From positions 41,492,252 through 41,556,251 of the forward strand of contig OX328096.1 in NCBI GenBank assembly GCA_946811185.2: a stretch of 64,000 nt of DNA, written 5' to 3'. Source of the DNA: Hippopus hippopus (lineage: Eukaryota; Mollusca; Bivalvia; Cardiida; Cardiidae). Below are positions 1 through 9,977 of the stretch, piece by piece; positions within the stretch are counted from its first letter, which is position 1; every line of letters starts with the position of its first letter. The notes under the pieces were generated by a model. That model did no database searches, was not told the DNA's origin, and was given only the letters and a program-made list of their open reading frames with translations. Made by a program: the position numbers and the translations under genes.

Positions 1-535
1 TGACCTTTGATGGATTAATCTCAATATCGATAGGGATCATTTACACTCCGAGACGAATATCTGTACAGAATTTGAAGAACCTATGTCAATTCTGTGTCTA
101 GTTATCATCTGGACAAGGTTTGGTCTATGTATCATTAAGTTCAAGGCCACTGTGACCTTGACCTTTGATGGATTAATCTCAAAATCGATAGGGATCATCT
201 ACACTCCGAGACAAATGTCTGTACCAAATTTGACGAACCTAGGTCAATTCTGTGTCTAGTTATCATCCGGACAAGGTTTGGTCTATATGTCAACATGTTG
301 ACGGTCACTGTGACCTTGACCTTTGACTGATTGACCTCAAAATCAATAGGGATCATCTACACTCTGAGACGCATGTCTGTGCCAAATTTGACGAACCTAG
401 GTCAATTCTGTGTCTAGTTATTATCCGGACAAGGTAAGGTCTACCGACCGACCGACCGACGGACGGACTGACAGACCGACCGACATTAGCAAAGCAATAT
501 ACCCCCACTTCGTTGAAGGGGGGCATAATAAAGTA
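1..535. repeat. Tandem array, about 150-160 bp unit, with ACCG microsatellite end
   Basis: Units beginning TGACCTTGACCTTTGATGG recur near 1, 152 and 311; the array starts outside the window. It ends in an ACCG/GACGG run (442-484) and a short GC hairpin (CCCCCACTTCGTTGAAGGGG). This architecture is familiar from bivalve interspersed repeats. Confidence 0.8.
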
Positions 536-676
536 ACGTTAGTCACTAAAGATCAATCTGCTGTCTGACTTTTGATCCACATTTCAACCATAAACACTAC
601 TGACTGTACATGTATTTGTTTTTTAAGAGCGATTTAGCTTATTTTGTTTATTCAGCAAAATGTTTCTTAGACTTAC

Positions 677-773
677 CCTTCCTTGAAATCCCGCTTACTG
701 ATGCATTTCTCAGCACCACTCTTTGGATTGACAATACAAAATTCCTTGTGGTCACATTTTGTTGTCTTACATT
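677..773 (-). CDS. Testican-like exon 3: first follistatin-like cysteines
   Basis: Acceptor ATTTCAG, donor GTAAGT, 97 nt, phase 1 to 2. It encodes ECKTTKCDHKEFC followed by a loop and KCISKRDFKEG. Four cysteines in this spacing are the start of a testican-type follistatin-like domain. The gene continues leftwards past the window edge. Confidence 0.6.
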
Positions 774-3700
774 CTGAAATAGTTACATAAAGGGGGAAGT
801 ACAGTTAATCAATCCAACAGAAAAATCTCTAAGGGCAAAGAAATTACTTTTAACCAATCCAGATTGTGTGCTAAAGATCATAGGTGGGCCGGGATATTGC
901 TGAAAGAAACTTTGCCTAAATCTATCATCATAGCAAATATGAACCAAATCTGTCAGATTGTTTCAAAAGTATGAGCTCTTAGAAACTTTAAACATAAATG
1001 TGGATCACTACTCCAACTCAAACACCGACACTGAGGGTGTTCAATTGCTCTACCTGGCTTTTGTCCAGGTGAGCTGTAAAATCATGATTTCAAACAGATC
1101 TATGAAGAGTCATCTATGTAACTTGACATAATTCAACAGAGAAAAACAAATCGCAAAGCCTCTTCAAAATTCCTTTCTAACTTTCAGTTGCAAGATTAAT
1201 TTTAGATGAACATAAATTAAGAAGAATAATTTTCATATTCATTTACATATTCCCAAATATTGATTGTAAACAGATTGTGAAAAAAATTCTAAATTGCATT
1301 TTAACCCCACACCAAACAACACTGAGTTTACACACCCTATAAGAAGGAGGTATTTGAAAACAGTATGGGGAAAGGAGAAATGATGTTAACAAGCACTTTC
1401 TTCTTTTCCCAAATGCATTCCACCCTTTTGAAGACAAATCTTATCAGCTGAGTTTTCAAATGCAAACCTCATTATCGTTCTGTTTTGCCCTGTGAGATGT
1501 TTCTACAATAGATCCGTCACTGTATACAATTTTGTCATCTGGTATAGAGTTAACCCATTACCACACAAATACCAAATCTTTTCATACAAAACACCTGAAA
1601 ACATGTTGAGAAAAAGGTGCTATTGCTCCTTTTTAGAAATTTTCTTTTCTTCCTTTTCCTTCTTTCTATAACCAGAATGATTTTGAAAGTGTTTATTAGC
1701 AAGACAAAACCTGTTGTCTCTAGGTCTTAATCTTGTAAATTCTTCACTAGTAATCAGCATTTTCTCCATTTCCCACAATATTTTCTGAAGCCCCTTTCCT
1801 CTGGGTCAATCAGGATTGTTTGGTAAAATGTAAATTGAAAGGGAAGTTAAACATACCATTCTTATGGCTTTTGGGAAATTTCATCCAACGGTCATGCTTT
1901 CCCTAAAAAAGAAAAGAAATAAGAGCACTGTGTATGGGTGCCAATGCTTGACTGCAGTTGCTTGATTTTCAGTGAAAATTTTAAGTCAGAAAAGGAGCAT
2001 AATTTTGTCAAATGTACATTGACCTGCCCATGTTGTATGGATTCCCTTTTTGATAGTTAGCAACTTGTTAAAGTTTCAAGTAAACAGATTCAGTAATAAA
2101 GGAGATATTAAACATGTCAATGTTTTTGCACAGACACAGACAACAACAGGGCTTGGACAATATTGCAACTGTTTCTGCAAAACAGCTAAGCTAAAAACAT
2201 TGATTAAAATTTTTCACAGGGTTTAGTATCGTTTGAATAATAGAATATTTCAGACAGATAAAGATTTTCATGCTCATACCGTGAAAATGAGAAAAGCTTC
2301 GATGACCAATTTAGTAGTAACTCATTCGGAGTATTTTCATGATTCAATCCACTACCAAACAATCCCGAGTTTTAACGACCCTAAAGAAGAAGAATTTTGA
2401 AAACATTGTGGAAATGACCCCACATAAGCCATTTTCAAATTCATCCTAGATACCATCAAGACAAAACATTCTGACAAATTTTGAGACTAATAATCACAAG
2501 TATTCGACTGAAAATGTGGCCTCTAGAGTGTAAACAAGGTATTTCAAAGATTAACTGACCTGTCAACCTGGTTTTTCACTCAAAGTGATCTGTTTTCAAA
2601 CTCAATGGAGATATCATAAAGACAAACATTATGACTAACTTTCATGAGTATTGGACTGAACAGGTGGACTTTAGAATGTACATAAGGTTTTCCTGAGATT
2701 TGACCTGGTGACCTAGTTTTTACCCCACATGACCACTTTTCAGTTTTCAGTATGAGCAGAGACAAACATTTTGACTAATTTTCATGACTGAAAATGTGGC
2801 TCAAGATATGGTCTGATAACCTAGTTTTTAACCCAACATGACCCATTTTCAAACTCATTCTAAAAAGTATCAAGGCAAACATGCTGACCACATTTCATGA
2901 GTATTGAACTGAAAATGTGGCCTCTATGGCATCTACACAAGGTTTTACAACAATTTGACCTGGTGACCTAGTTTTTGACCAGATGTTTTCAAACTCACTC
3001 AAGATATCATCAAGACAAACAATCTGACCAACTTTCATGACTATTGGACAGAAAATGTGGCCTCTAGAGTGTATACACAGGTTTTCTAATACTGGACCTA
3101 GTGACCTAGTTTTTGACTCCATGTGACTCAATTAACAAAAGGTATTATTATTAAGACAAAAATTCTGACCAATTATAGTTAGTTTTTGGACTGAAAATGT
3201 GGCCTCTAGAGTGTACACAAGGTTTTACAAAGATCTGACCCATTGACCTAGTTTTTTACCCAGTAAGACCCATTTTCAAGTTTGTGTGAGATATTACCAT
3301 GACAAACACTCTGACGAATGTTCATGAGTATTGGACTGAAAATGTAGCCTCTAGAGTGTACACAGGGGTTTTCTAAGATTTGACCTAGTGACCTAGTTTT
3401 TGACCTGACATAACCCATTTTCAAAGTCAAACTAGATATCATAAGGACAAACAACAGACATTCTGACCAAGTTTTATGTGAATCTGACTGAAAATGTGAA
3501 ATCTAAAGCTTACACAAGGCAACAGTTGACGATGCACAACGGTTGACACACAACAGACACAGCATGATCACAAAAGTTCACCTTAAGCACTTCTTGCTCA
3601 GCTGAGCTAAAAAGGTTGGTAACCACCATTTTCTCCCTTTTTCACAATATGTTTTTTTCTCAATCAAAGGCAAGTCATTTGATTTGAGCCACAAATAACA

Positions 3701-6700
3701 TGTAGCCTGGAAGAACTTTCTGGCAAGAAGATTTCAGAATTGTTTTGTAGTCTGATCTTGAATCTCTGATTTCATCTTATCTCTTTACCAGAACACAAAA
3801 TACTAGACTGTCCAATTTGAAAGCAACTTGGGAAGATAAAGGGCCTTAACCCTTTACCACACGAGCAATTTTAGACCTGTCCGAATTGAAAGCATTTGCA
3901 GAGGACAGTTTCAATGTAAATCATATGAAATTATTTTTCTTTGATAGGTTAGAAAACATTGTGGGAAAAGGAGAAAATGCTGGTTACCAGCATTTTCTTC
4001 TTTTTCCACAATGTTTTCAAAAGCCTTCTCTATCAGGGGTGTCAAAAGGCATCATTGTGTGGTAAAGGGTTAAATGACAGGACTAATGTCTTTGAAAGGG
4101 AAATGTGAAAAAGGGAGAAAATACTGGTTTCCCCCCTTTTCCAACAGATTTTTTAGGACTTTTTCCTCAGGACCATTAAAACATTGGATTGTTTGATAAA
4201 TGATTATTGAAGAAATGTAAATGGACATGATTCAAGTTCACTCAGCTATTCCTCTGGATTTTTCTGTCTTGTAAAAAAACATTTTTGAAACACTGAGGCA
4301 AAAGGAAAAATATTAATTATTACAAACAGACTTGTCATAGTTTTTTCATCTTTTGCAGTGTTTTACACATGACCATGTACCGGTAGATATATTAAGTCTT
4401 TACAAGACAACAAATTATTGAATTTCAGATTTATTCAAATCAAAAGCTTTTGCAGAATACCATACTGATAAACTAATTAAAATTGTATCTGAAAAAGTAG
4501 ATAACATTGGTTCTGCATTTCCTCCTTTGCCCACATTGTTTTCAGAACAAGGTATTATGTCACAAAAAGTTTAACCTCATTAAAGTTGGTTTGATGCCTT
4601 CAAAGCTGTCTATAGTAATTTTATTATAATTCATATTAAAGTTCTGTTTTTGGGAAGTGGCCAAAACATATTGACATTTCAAGTTCATGTGACAATGTAC
4701 ATGTAAATATTTTTCAACTCTTAGAGAGCCGAATTAATGAAATGTATCTTTGCCTTTAAGAAAAAAAGCCAAAATATTGCAATATTCAAATTTTGTTTTG
4801 GGCACAATATGCTGTAAGGTAGCCGAGATCAAAGATCAAAGATCAGACAGCACATTCTGTTTGGTCTGATCTTGATCTACATTGTCTGCAAAAGCAACAT
4901 AAGTTGTGCTCACCACTCTAAGAGTTGACATATACCGTAGTCTGCATATCCCAAAGATACTTCTATTCTACAGACTAGTGTAGATCAATATCAGACAGAA
5001 GAGTTGTATAGTCTGATCTGGGAAGGTCAATATTTTCTGCTACCCCTGTGTTGAGCAATTGTGGCTAAAAAATAAGAACTCTGAGTTGACAATCCTGGGA
5101 TTCTTTTTATCTGGTGGACTTAAAATGTCCTCTAACCCTTTAACACACAATCCTGAGTTTTAACAACCCTGAGAAAGAAGGCCTTTTGAAAACATTGTAA
5201 GAAAAGGGAGAAAAGGCTGGTAACCAGCGTTTTCTCCTTTTCCCACAATGTTTTCTATCTATCAAAGACAAACACCATCATCTGAGCCAAATTTAAATTG
5301 TTGTCTACAAAATTAATGCTTTCAATTTGGACCGTCCTACATTTTTGTCATTTGGTAAAGACTTAACAACTTTGCTCTGCAGGGGTGAAGGTGAAATGGG
5401 TATTTTGATAGAGTTCCATAACTAAACAGGATATTTTAACTCTACCACACAATCCCGACTTTTAACGACCCTGAGAAAGAAAGCTTTTGAAAACATTGTG
5501 GGAAAAGGAGAAAATGCTGGTAACCAGCATTTTCTCCTTTTCCCACGATGTTTTCTACCCTTCCCAAATCAGATTTCAATTTTTGAGTCACATCTATTTT
5601 GTTGTCTGCAAATGCTTTCAATTTGGACTAGTCCAAAATTTTGTCGTTTGGTAAAGAATTAAGACCTATAGTCTACTTAAACCCTTTACCACACAACCCC
5701 AAGTTTTAACAACCCTTAAAAAGAAGGCTGTGGAAAAAAATTGTGAGAAAAGGAGAAACTAGCATTTTCTCCTTTCCCACAATGCTTTGTACCTTAACTC
5801 TTTACCACACAATCCCGACTTTTAACGACCTTGAGAAAGAAGTCTTTTGAAAGCATTGTAGGAAAAGGAGAAAATGCTGGTAACCAGCATTTTCTCCTTT
5901 TCCCACAATGTTTTCTGCCCTTCTCAAAACAATTTTCAATTTATGAGCCATATTTATTTTGTCATCTGCAAATGCTTTCAGTTTGGACTGGTCTACAATT
6001 TTTTCATTTGGTAAAGAGTTAATGAAGAAATTTAAGAAATCATCATTTGAGCTATAAGCGTACATTTAGTTATCCATCTGCAAATGCTTTCAATTTGGTA
6101 GAGTCCAAAACTATATTGTTTGGTAAGAAGTTTCACAAATACAAAAAGACAGTGCTTTAAAGGTGGCCCTTCAGATTTTGGGACGAAAATTTTACAGAAA
6201 TACAAAAAAATCATCCTTATACTCCCAAAGCCTTTTAATTTTCATTCAGAAAACCCAACTAGTCGAAAACCATCCGACAACAAGAGAAATTAGAGATTTA
6301 CTATGGCCAAGGTCGACACCGACGGGAAACATGTTCTACTTTTACATGAGCAACTCGCTCATTTACATACCAGAAATACACAGACAAAGCTTCAAACATA
6401 GCGTCCGAAGAAGACATTATGGAAAATAATTACGTTTGTTATGTTATGGAATTTAAGCGTCATTAGTCACCTGACGTTCCCACAATGCTTTTTTTTATTT
6501 CTGGCGCGAAATCTAAAAATATCTTAAGAGGCTACGTAGCCTTTTAAGGGAACACCATCAAAAAAATTTTTTTTTGTAATTTTATGCTTCTTAATTATTG
6601 ATGATTTGTATTGTTTTTTCATTTAAATTTCAGTGATATATATATTTTTTTAATTTGGGGAGATGTGAAAAATCTAAATACCCACCTTTAATGTCTGAAG

Positions 6701-7540
6701 AAAACATATCTTCTTAACCCTTTACCACACAATCCTGAGTTTTAACGTCCCTGAGGAAGAAGCCTTTTGAAAACATTGTGGGAAAAGGAGAAAATGCTGG
6801 TAACTGGCATTTTCTCCTTTTCCCACAATGTTTTCTACCCTTCCCAAAACAAATTTCAAATTTTAGGTCACTTTTATTTTGTTGTCTGCAAATGCTTTCA
6901 ATTTGGACCAGTCTATAATTTTATCGTTTGGTAAAGAGTTAACCCTTTACCATACAATCCTGAGTTTAAAGATCCGGATGTAGAAGGCCGTTAACCAGCA
7001 TTTTCTACTTTTCCCTATATGTCTCTTACCCTTCCAAGGACAAAAGCCATTACGTGAGCCAGATTTGTTGTCCGCAAATACTTTCAACTTGAACATGTCC
7101 AAAATTTTGTTGATTGGTAAGGAGTTAGGCAATATGGTAAACATTGGAGAAAAAGAAGCAACTGCATGTTAAAATTTATTTATAGCTCCTTAATCCCAAG
7201 CTTTCCAATTTTTAGCTGTCAACTGTGGGGGCGTACAAAGAAACAGTACTTGTAATGTGCATGTAGGCCTATACATGTTGTCACATAGTAAAAGAAAGAA
7301 CTAAAAGGAAAAAATAAAACAAATATCACTCACTCGTTTTCTATCCTTTTTAAGAAAGAAGTGCTGACCCCTAATGTGACCACTCCTGTATTTTATTCCT
7401 TTATGGAAAGGATTTGCGCTTGGGGGTCTAATTTCAACTGCCTGTCCTTTTTCTACCTGATGCACTCGTGTCTTGTCTTTTCTACATTCACAAACGTACA
7501 GAAAAGCCACCAAAACTAAAACGAAAATAAACCCTCTCAT
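677..7540 (-). CDS. Testican/SPARC-like secreted protein, 5' part (3 exons, continues off left edge)
   Basis: Three exons can be joined on the minus strand: 7334-7540, 1857-1902 and 677-773, with phases 0, 1 and 2 that all fit and GT/AG borders (GTGAGT, GTATGT and GTAAGT donors). The product starts with a signal peptide (MRGFIFVLVLVAFLYVCEC), then a basic, proline-containing mature N-terminus. A cysteine module C-x3-C-x5-C followed by a C-I-S-K motif begins in exon 3. This spacing, with Asp-His-Lys before the third cysteine and no CxC after it, resembles the follistatin-like segment of testicans (SPOCK) more than SPARC itself. Testicans are secreted extracellular-matrix proteoglycans; that role is inferred. 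The start at 7540 is preferred over the in-frame ATG at 7561 because it has the better context (ACAACAATG) and begins the hydrophobic stretch directly. The remaining exons (Kazal, EC, thyroglobulin domains if it is a testican) would lie left of position 677. Confidence 0.6.
1301..1480 (+). repeat. TTAA-MITE, degenerate copy
   Basis: Recognisable ACCAAACAACACTGAGTTTA left arm and palindrome remnants (GGGGAAAGGAGAAATG), strongly diverged and missing its right end. Confidence 0.55.
1736..1832 (-). repeat. TTAA-MITE, half copy
   Basis: Second half only: right palindrome arm (AGCATTTTCTCC...CCCACAATATTTTC) and the GATTGTTTGGTAAA terminus. Confidence 0.6.
1857..1902 (-). CDS. Testican-like exon 2 (46 nt)
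   Basis: Small exon between a pyrimidine-rich acceptor (TTTTTTAG) and a GTATGT donor. It reads GKHDRWMKFPKSHKN plus one base, continuing the basic N-terminal stretch. It is supported mainly because it converts phase 0 of exon 1 into phase 1 needed by exon 3. Confidence 0.5.
1921..2160. repeat. Dispersed repeat of the GGGTGCCA / GTCAGAAAAGGGGCAT family
   Basis: Contains GGGTGCCAATGCTTGACTGC, then TTAAGTCAGAAAAGGAGCAT and a segment on GTTGTATGGATTCCC and GATAGTTAGCAACTTGTT. Related copies lie at 23745-24175, 43945-44290 and 50915-51880. Confidence 0.6.
2345..2423 (+). repeat. TTAA-MITE 5' fragment fused to tandem array
   Basis: The left arm (ACCAAACAATCCCGAGTTTT) runs to the first palindrome bases (AAACATTGTGG) and then changes abruptly into the TGACC array. 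Confidence 0.7.
2424..3610 (-). repeat. Tandem array, about 145 bp unit (GGTCA/TGACC family)
   Basis: Roughly eight units with TGACCTAGTTTTTGACC, ACCCATTTTCAAACTC, CATCAAGACAAACA and GAAAATGTGGCCTCTAGAG. Same family as the array at 52440-53980 but opposite orientation; ends in TTGCTCAGCTGAGC. Short open frames here are repeat artefacts. Confidence 0.85.
3846..4073 (-). repeat. TTAA-MITE, full copy
   Basis: 228 bp between TTAA and TTAA with termini TTAACCCTTTACCACAC and GTGTGGTAAAGGGTTAA. Central hairpin of about 66 bp (GAAAACATTGTGGG...AATGTTTTC). Useful as the reference copy of the family in minus orientation. Confidence 0.88.
4818..5060. repeat. GATCAGAC palindromic repeat
   Basis: Inverted pieces GATCAGACAGCACATTCTG / GTCTGATCTTGATCTAC and a second copy around 4975-5030. 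Same word set recurs at 8725-9140, 9715-9905, 13922-14010, 20180-20300, 38690-38775, 42090-42190, 56260-56345 and 63835-63890. Confidence 0.6.
5132..5366 (+). repeat. TTAA-MITE, full copy
   Basis: Near-complete hairpin with centre AGGCTGGTAACCAGCG; left TTAA mutated to CTAA, right TTAA intact. Confidence 0.85.
5436..5662 (+). repeat. TTAA-MITE, full copy
   Basis: 227 bp with intact TTAA at both ends and a nearly perfect hairpin; one of the best-preserved plus-orientation copies. Confidence 0.88.
5677..5797 (+). repeat. TTAA-MITE, truncated copy
   Basis: Left arm and a shortened hairpin (loop deleted), cut at CTTTGTACC and abutting the TTAA of the next copy. Confidence 0.75.
5794..6022 (+). 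repeat. TTAA-MITE, full copy
   Basis: 229 bp, intact TTAA ends; its left TTAA is also the right limit of the truncated copy before it. The palindrome makes mirrored short open frames on both strands. Confidence 0.88.
6073..6130 (+). repeat. TTAA-MITE right-end fragment
   Basis: ATCTGCAAATGCTTTCAATT and a degraded TTTGGTAAGAAG end only. Confidence 0.65.
6714..6942 (+). repeat. TTAA-MITE, full copy
   Basis: 229 bp, both TTAA present; the right TTAA (6939-6942) doubles as the left TTAA of the next copy. Confidence 0.88.
6939..7127 (+). repeat. TTAA-MITE, internally deleted copy
   Basis: Left arm, a collapsed hairpin (GTTAACCAGCATTTTCTACT) and the right arm ending GGTAAGGAGTTA. Confidence 0.8.
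7334..7540 (-). CDS. Testican-like exon 1: signal peptide and basic N-terminus
   Basis: Sixty-nine codons ending in phase 0 at a strong GTGAGT donor. The first 19 residues form a hydrophobic signal peptide ending in Cys-Glu-Cys. The rest is rich in Lys, Arg and His and ends Lys-Lys-Asp-Arg-Lys-Arg, which could be a proprotein cleavage site. Confidence 0.65.
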
Positions 7541-7586
7541 TGTTGTTCCTTTGGTTAGCATGTACTGTATGACACTCAGTCGGAAA

Positions 7587-7660
7587 CTTTGACAAGTTTG
7601 AGATGAAGGACTAGTCTATTTATTTACGCTTGTTACCTGTCGTCTTCAACACGTGATTTC
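7587..7660 (-). promoter_or_regulatory. Probable core promoter of the testican-like gene
   Basis: On the minus strand a TATA-like run TAAATAAATA (7617-7626) lies about 55 bases before the ATG at 7561 and about 77 before the preferred ATG at 7540, leaving room for a short 5' leader. A CACGTG E-box is near 7650, and a perfect palindromic CRE (TGACGTCA) lies further upstream at 7844-7851. No transposon copy occupies 7562-8079. Inference from motif and position only. Confidence 0.35.
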
Positions 7661-8079
7661 GAGCAAACTGACCCAGCTTTTCGTGGAAGAATTTGTAAAA
7701 GGCTTCATTTACAAATAGTTTTGACCAGTTTACTTAACGAATTCAAGCTGCTGACAAGATATTGTGGAATTCTAAAATAAAATTCGTCGTTCCCAATACC
7801 GTTGCACCTACCACCGACATGGACTGGTCGATGTATACCTGTATGACGTCACGACAATTCCTCCCTTAAACCCTTCGACCCCAAGGAAAGTTTTATATCT
7901 TCGTGTTTAACCGTTGGTAGAGATCCAGATTTTTCAGTTTCAAGCCTGGTTGAAATATTTTTTAAGTTAGATAGGGTAGATCAGCGATCAGGCTGCACGT
8001 TACCTTGGTACACGCTATCCTCAAACACACCTTGAGCCCCCCCCCCTCCCGCATATTTCAACATACATGTATTTGGTCT

Positions 8080-8330
8080 GCAACACTTGAAAAGGGGCAT
8101 TCGGACATTTGTGTAAAGTGTTGTCTCGGATCAGCCTGCGCAGTCCGCGCATGCTAATCCGAAACGAAACTTTCCGTTTTTATATAATTTTCTGTTTCAC
8201 GCAGGTCTACTGTAGGAAAAAATCTAATGTAGTCTTAAAGTGCCGTCTCAGATTAGCCTGCACGGACTGCGCAGGCTGATCCGAGACAACACTTTACGCA
8301 ACTGTCCGAATGCCCCTTTTCAAGTGTTGC
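8080..8330. mobile_element. Palindromic MITE with about 68 bp terminal inverted repeats
   Basis: Left end GCAACACTTGAAAAGGGGCA and its inverse at 8311-8330 match almost perfectly for about 68 bp, ending in the TCAGCCTGCGCAGTCCG palindrome word. Total 251 bp with a short unique centre. Non-autonomous DNA transposon of the type widespread in bivalves. Confidence 0.8.
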
Positions 8331-8369
8331 ATGCCATTATTATAACATATACGACCCCTGTTCAAAGGT

Positions 8370-8573
8370 ATTTATTCTTTGGGGAACGACAAAATTCTAG
8401 ACTTGACCAAATTACATGTAGATCTAGTTGCAGACTTAAAATCCGGTACTGCTCAAACGATTTCCGTCTTAGAAATGGTAGAATGGTGGATGGTGATCAG
8501 CATTTTCTCCTTTTCCCAGAGTTTTTATAAAGCCATCCTCTTCAGGGTCGTTTGGATTGCTTGGTAAAGGGTT
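8370..8573 (-). repeat. TTAA-MITE, left hairpin arm lost
   Basis: ACGACAAAATTCTAGACTTG arm, GGTGATCAGCATTTTCTCC right hairpin arm, and the TTGGTAAAGGGTT end. Confidence 0.7.
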
Positions 8574-8724
8574 GCTTATTGTTCTCTAACATAAGGCTTG
8601 TTTTTCTATTTAAAAAGCCATTCTGTAATAGTCTACATAATCTATTGTCTTGACGTTTGTTAGACATTTTCTATTATGTACAATTTAGAAAACTCTTTGC
8701 ATTATAAAGTGTTCTTGGCGGAAT

Positions 8725-9140
8725 GTTTGGGCCAAGATCAGACTGCACAGTACTAGGTTATGCTATCCAACAGTTTAGGTGGTACAAGTATTTGAGTCCA
8801 CAAAATCTCAAAATTACTGTATTCGATCTACAAGTGTGACTGGAAAGTGTCCCTTTCATATGTTTAGCATGCAAACTTTTAGCATGAAATTAAAGGATTG
8901 AACACATTAAACCTGTACAAGAGGGTTCTAAACTATTGCAGTTTCAATGCATTTGGGTCAGAATACTCGAATTGCAATAAATTGTATCATATTACATATC
9001 CCGTAGAGTCTGATCTTGATCTACACTGTTCTTAACTTTTAAACTAATTTGATACATACAGATCCCTTTACAGCTGGTGTAGATCAAGATCAGACGGCAC
9101 AAAACATGGAATCTGATCTTTTATTACTCTGTACAGTAGG
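8725..9140. repeat. GATCAGAC repeat cluster
   Basis: Direct and inverted copies of AGATCAGACTGCACAG, GAGTCTGATCTTGATCTACA and GTAGATCAAGATCAGACGGC around an AT-rich spacer. Confidence 0.55.
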
Positions 9141-9292
9141 CTAAAACATATCAGACGAAAGCATCCTTAAAAGTGAACTTAGTTTATTTCTAGAGTGAAA
9201 ATGTCTTTCGGGATCATTTAGCAATCTAAGGGTTGCAAGCAATTTCATTTTCCATCCCATTCCTGTCCAAGGTTTTCAGGTCATTGACCCTT

Positions 9293-9522
9293 TTAACTCT
9301 TTACCACATGACAAAATTCTGGACTTGTCCTAATTTAAAGAATTTGCAGACAGCAAATTAAATGTGGTTCAATGAGTGTGAAATGTCTTTGTAAGGGTAG
9401 AAAACATTGTGGGAAAAGAAGAAAATGCTTGTTACTAGCATTTTCTCCTTTTCTCACAATATTTTCGAAAGACTTCTTACTCGGGGTTGTTAAAACTCAG
9501 GGTTGTTTGGTAAAGGGTTTAT
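9293..9522 (-). repeat. TTAA-MITE, full copy
   Basis: Left TTAA intact, right end GGTAAAGGGTTTA. Hairpin centre altered to CTTGTTACTAGC. Confidence 0.85.
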
Positions 9523-9554
9523 AACTATTCCACCCCTCTCCAGCCTGATATAGA

Positions 9555-9676
9555 CAGATGTTGAAAGCATCATGGGAAAATGCTGGTAACCAGTATACTA
9601 GTATTTCTTTTTCTCACAATTCTTTCAATAACCTTCTTCAGGGTTGTTAAAACTGGATTGTTTAGAAAAAGATTAA
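9555..9676 (-). repeat. TTAA-MITE, half copy
   Basis: Shortened hairpin (CATGGGAAAATGCTGGTAAC) and a decayed right end (TTAGAAAAAGATTAA). Confidence 0.65.
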
Positions 9677-9714
9677 ACTACCTATGTGCAGCTGATAGCT
9701 TTTGAAAACATTGT

Positions 9715-9905
9715 GCAATCAGAAGCAATCACTGAAAAGTCCAGAATTTACGCTGAGGGCACTGAGCACAACTTAAGCTGTTTTTACGGACAGTGTAGAT
9801 CAAGATTAAAATGTCTTTTGCCAACAGTGTAGATCAAGATCTGACTGCACATACAGTTTGATCCTGAATCTGCACTGTCCATTATCTGGGATAATATTCT
9901 AGCCA
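9715..9905. repeat. GATCAGAC repeat
   Basis: Contains GTGTAGATCAAGATCTGACT and AGTTTGATCCTGAATCTGCA in opposite senses. Confidence 0.5.
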
Positions 9906-9977
9906 AACCACCCTTGACATAACAATGTTTGATCTGTTTTCCTGATTAAGATAAGTCTATTTCATTTATTTGGCTCT

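Noticed and set aside
5802..6065. Open frames of 60-108 codons containing VGKGENAGYQHFLLFPQCF (also at 5831, 12247, 13576, 15498, 48492)
   Set aside because: The same peptide arises from the palindromic arm of the TTAA-MITE in either orientation, with stops at its ends and no conservation between copies. It is a repeat artefact, not a gene family.
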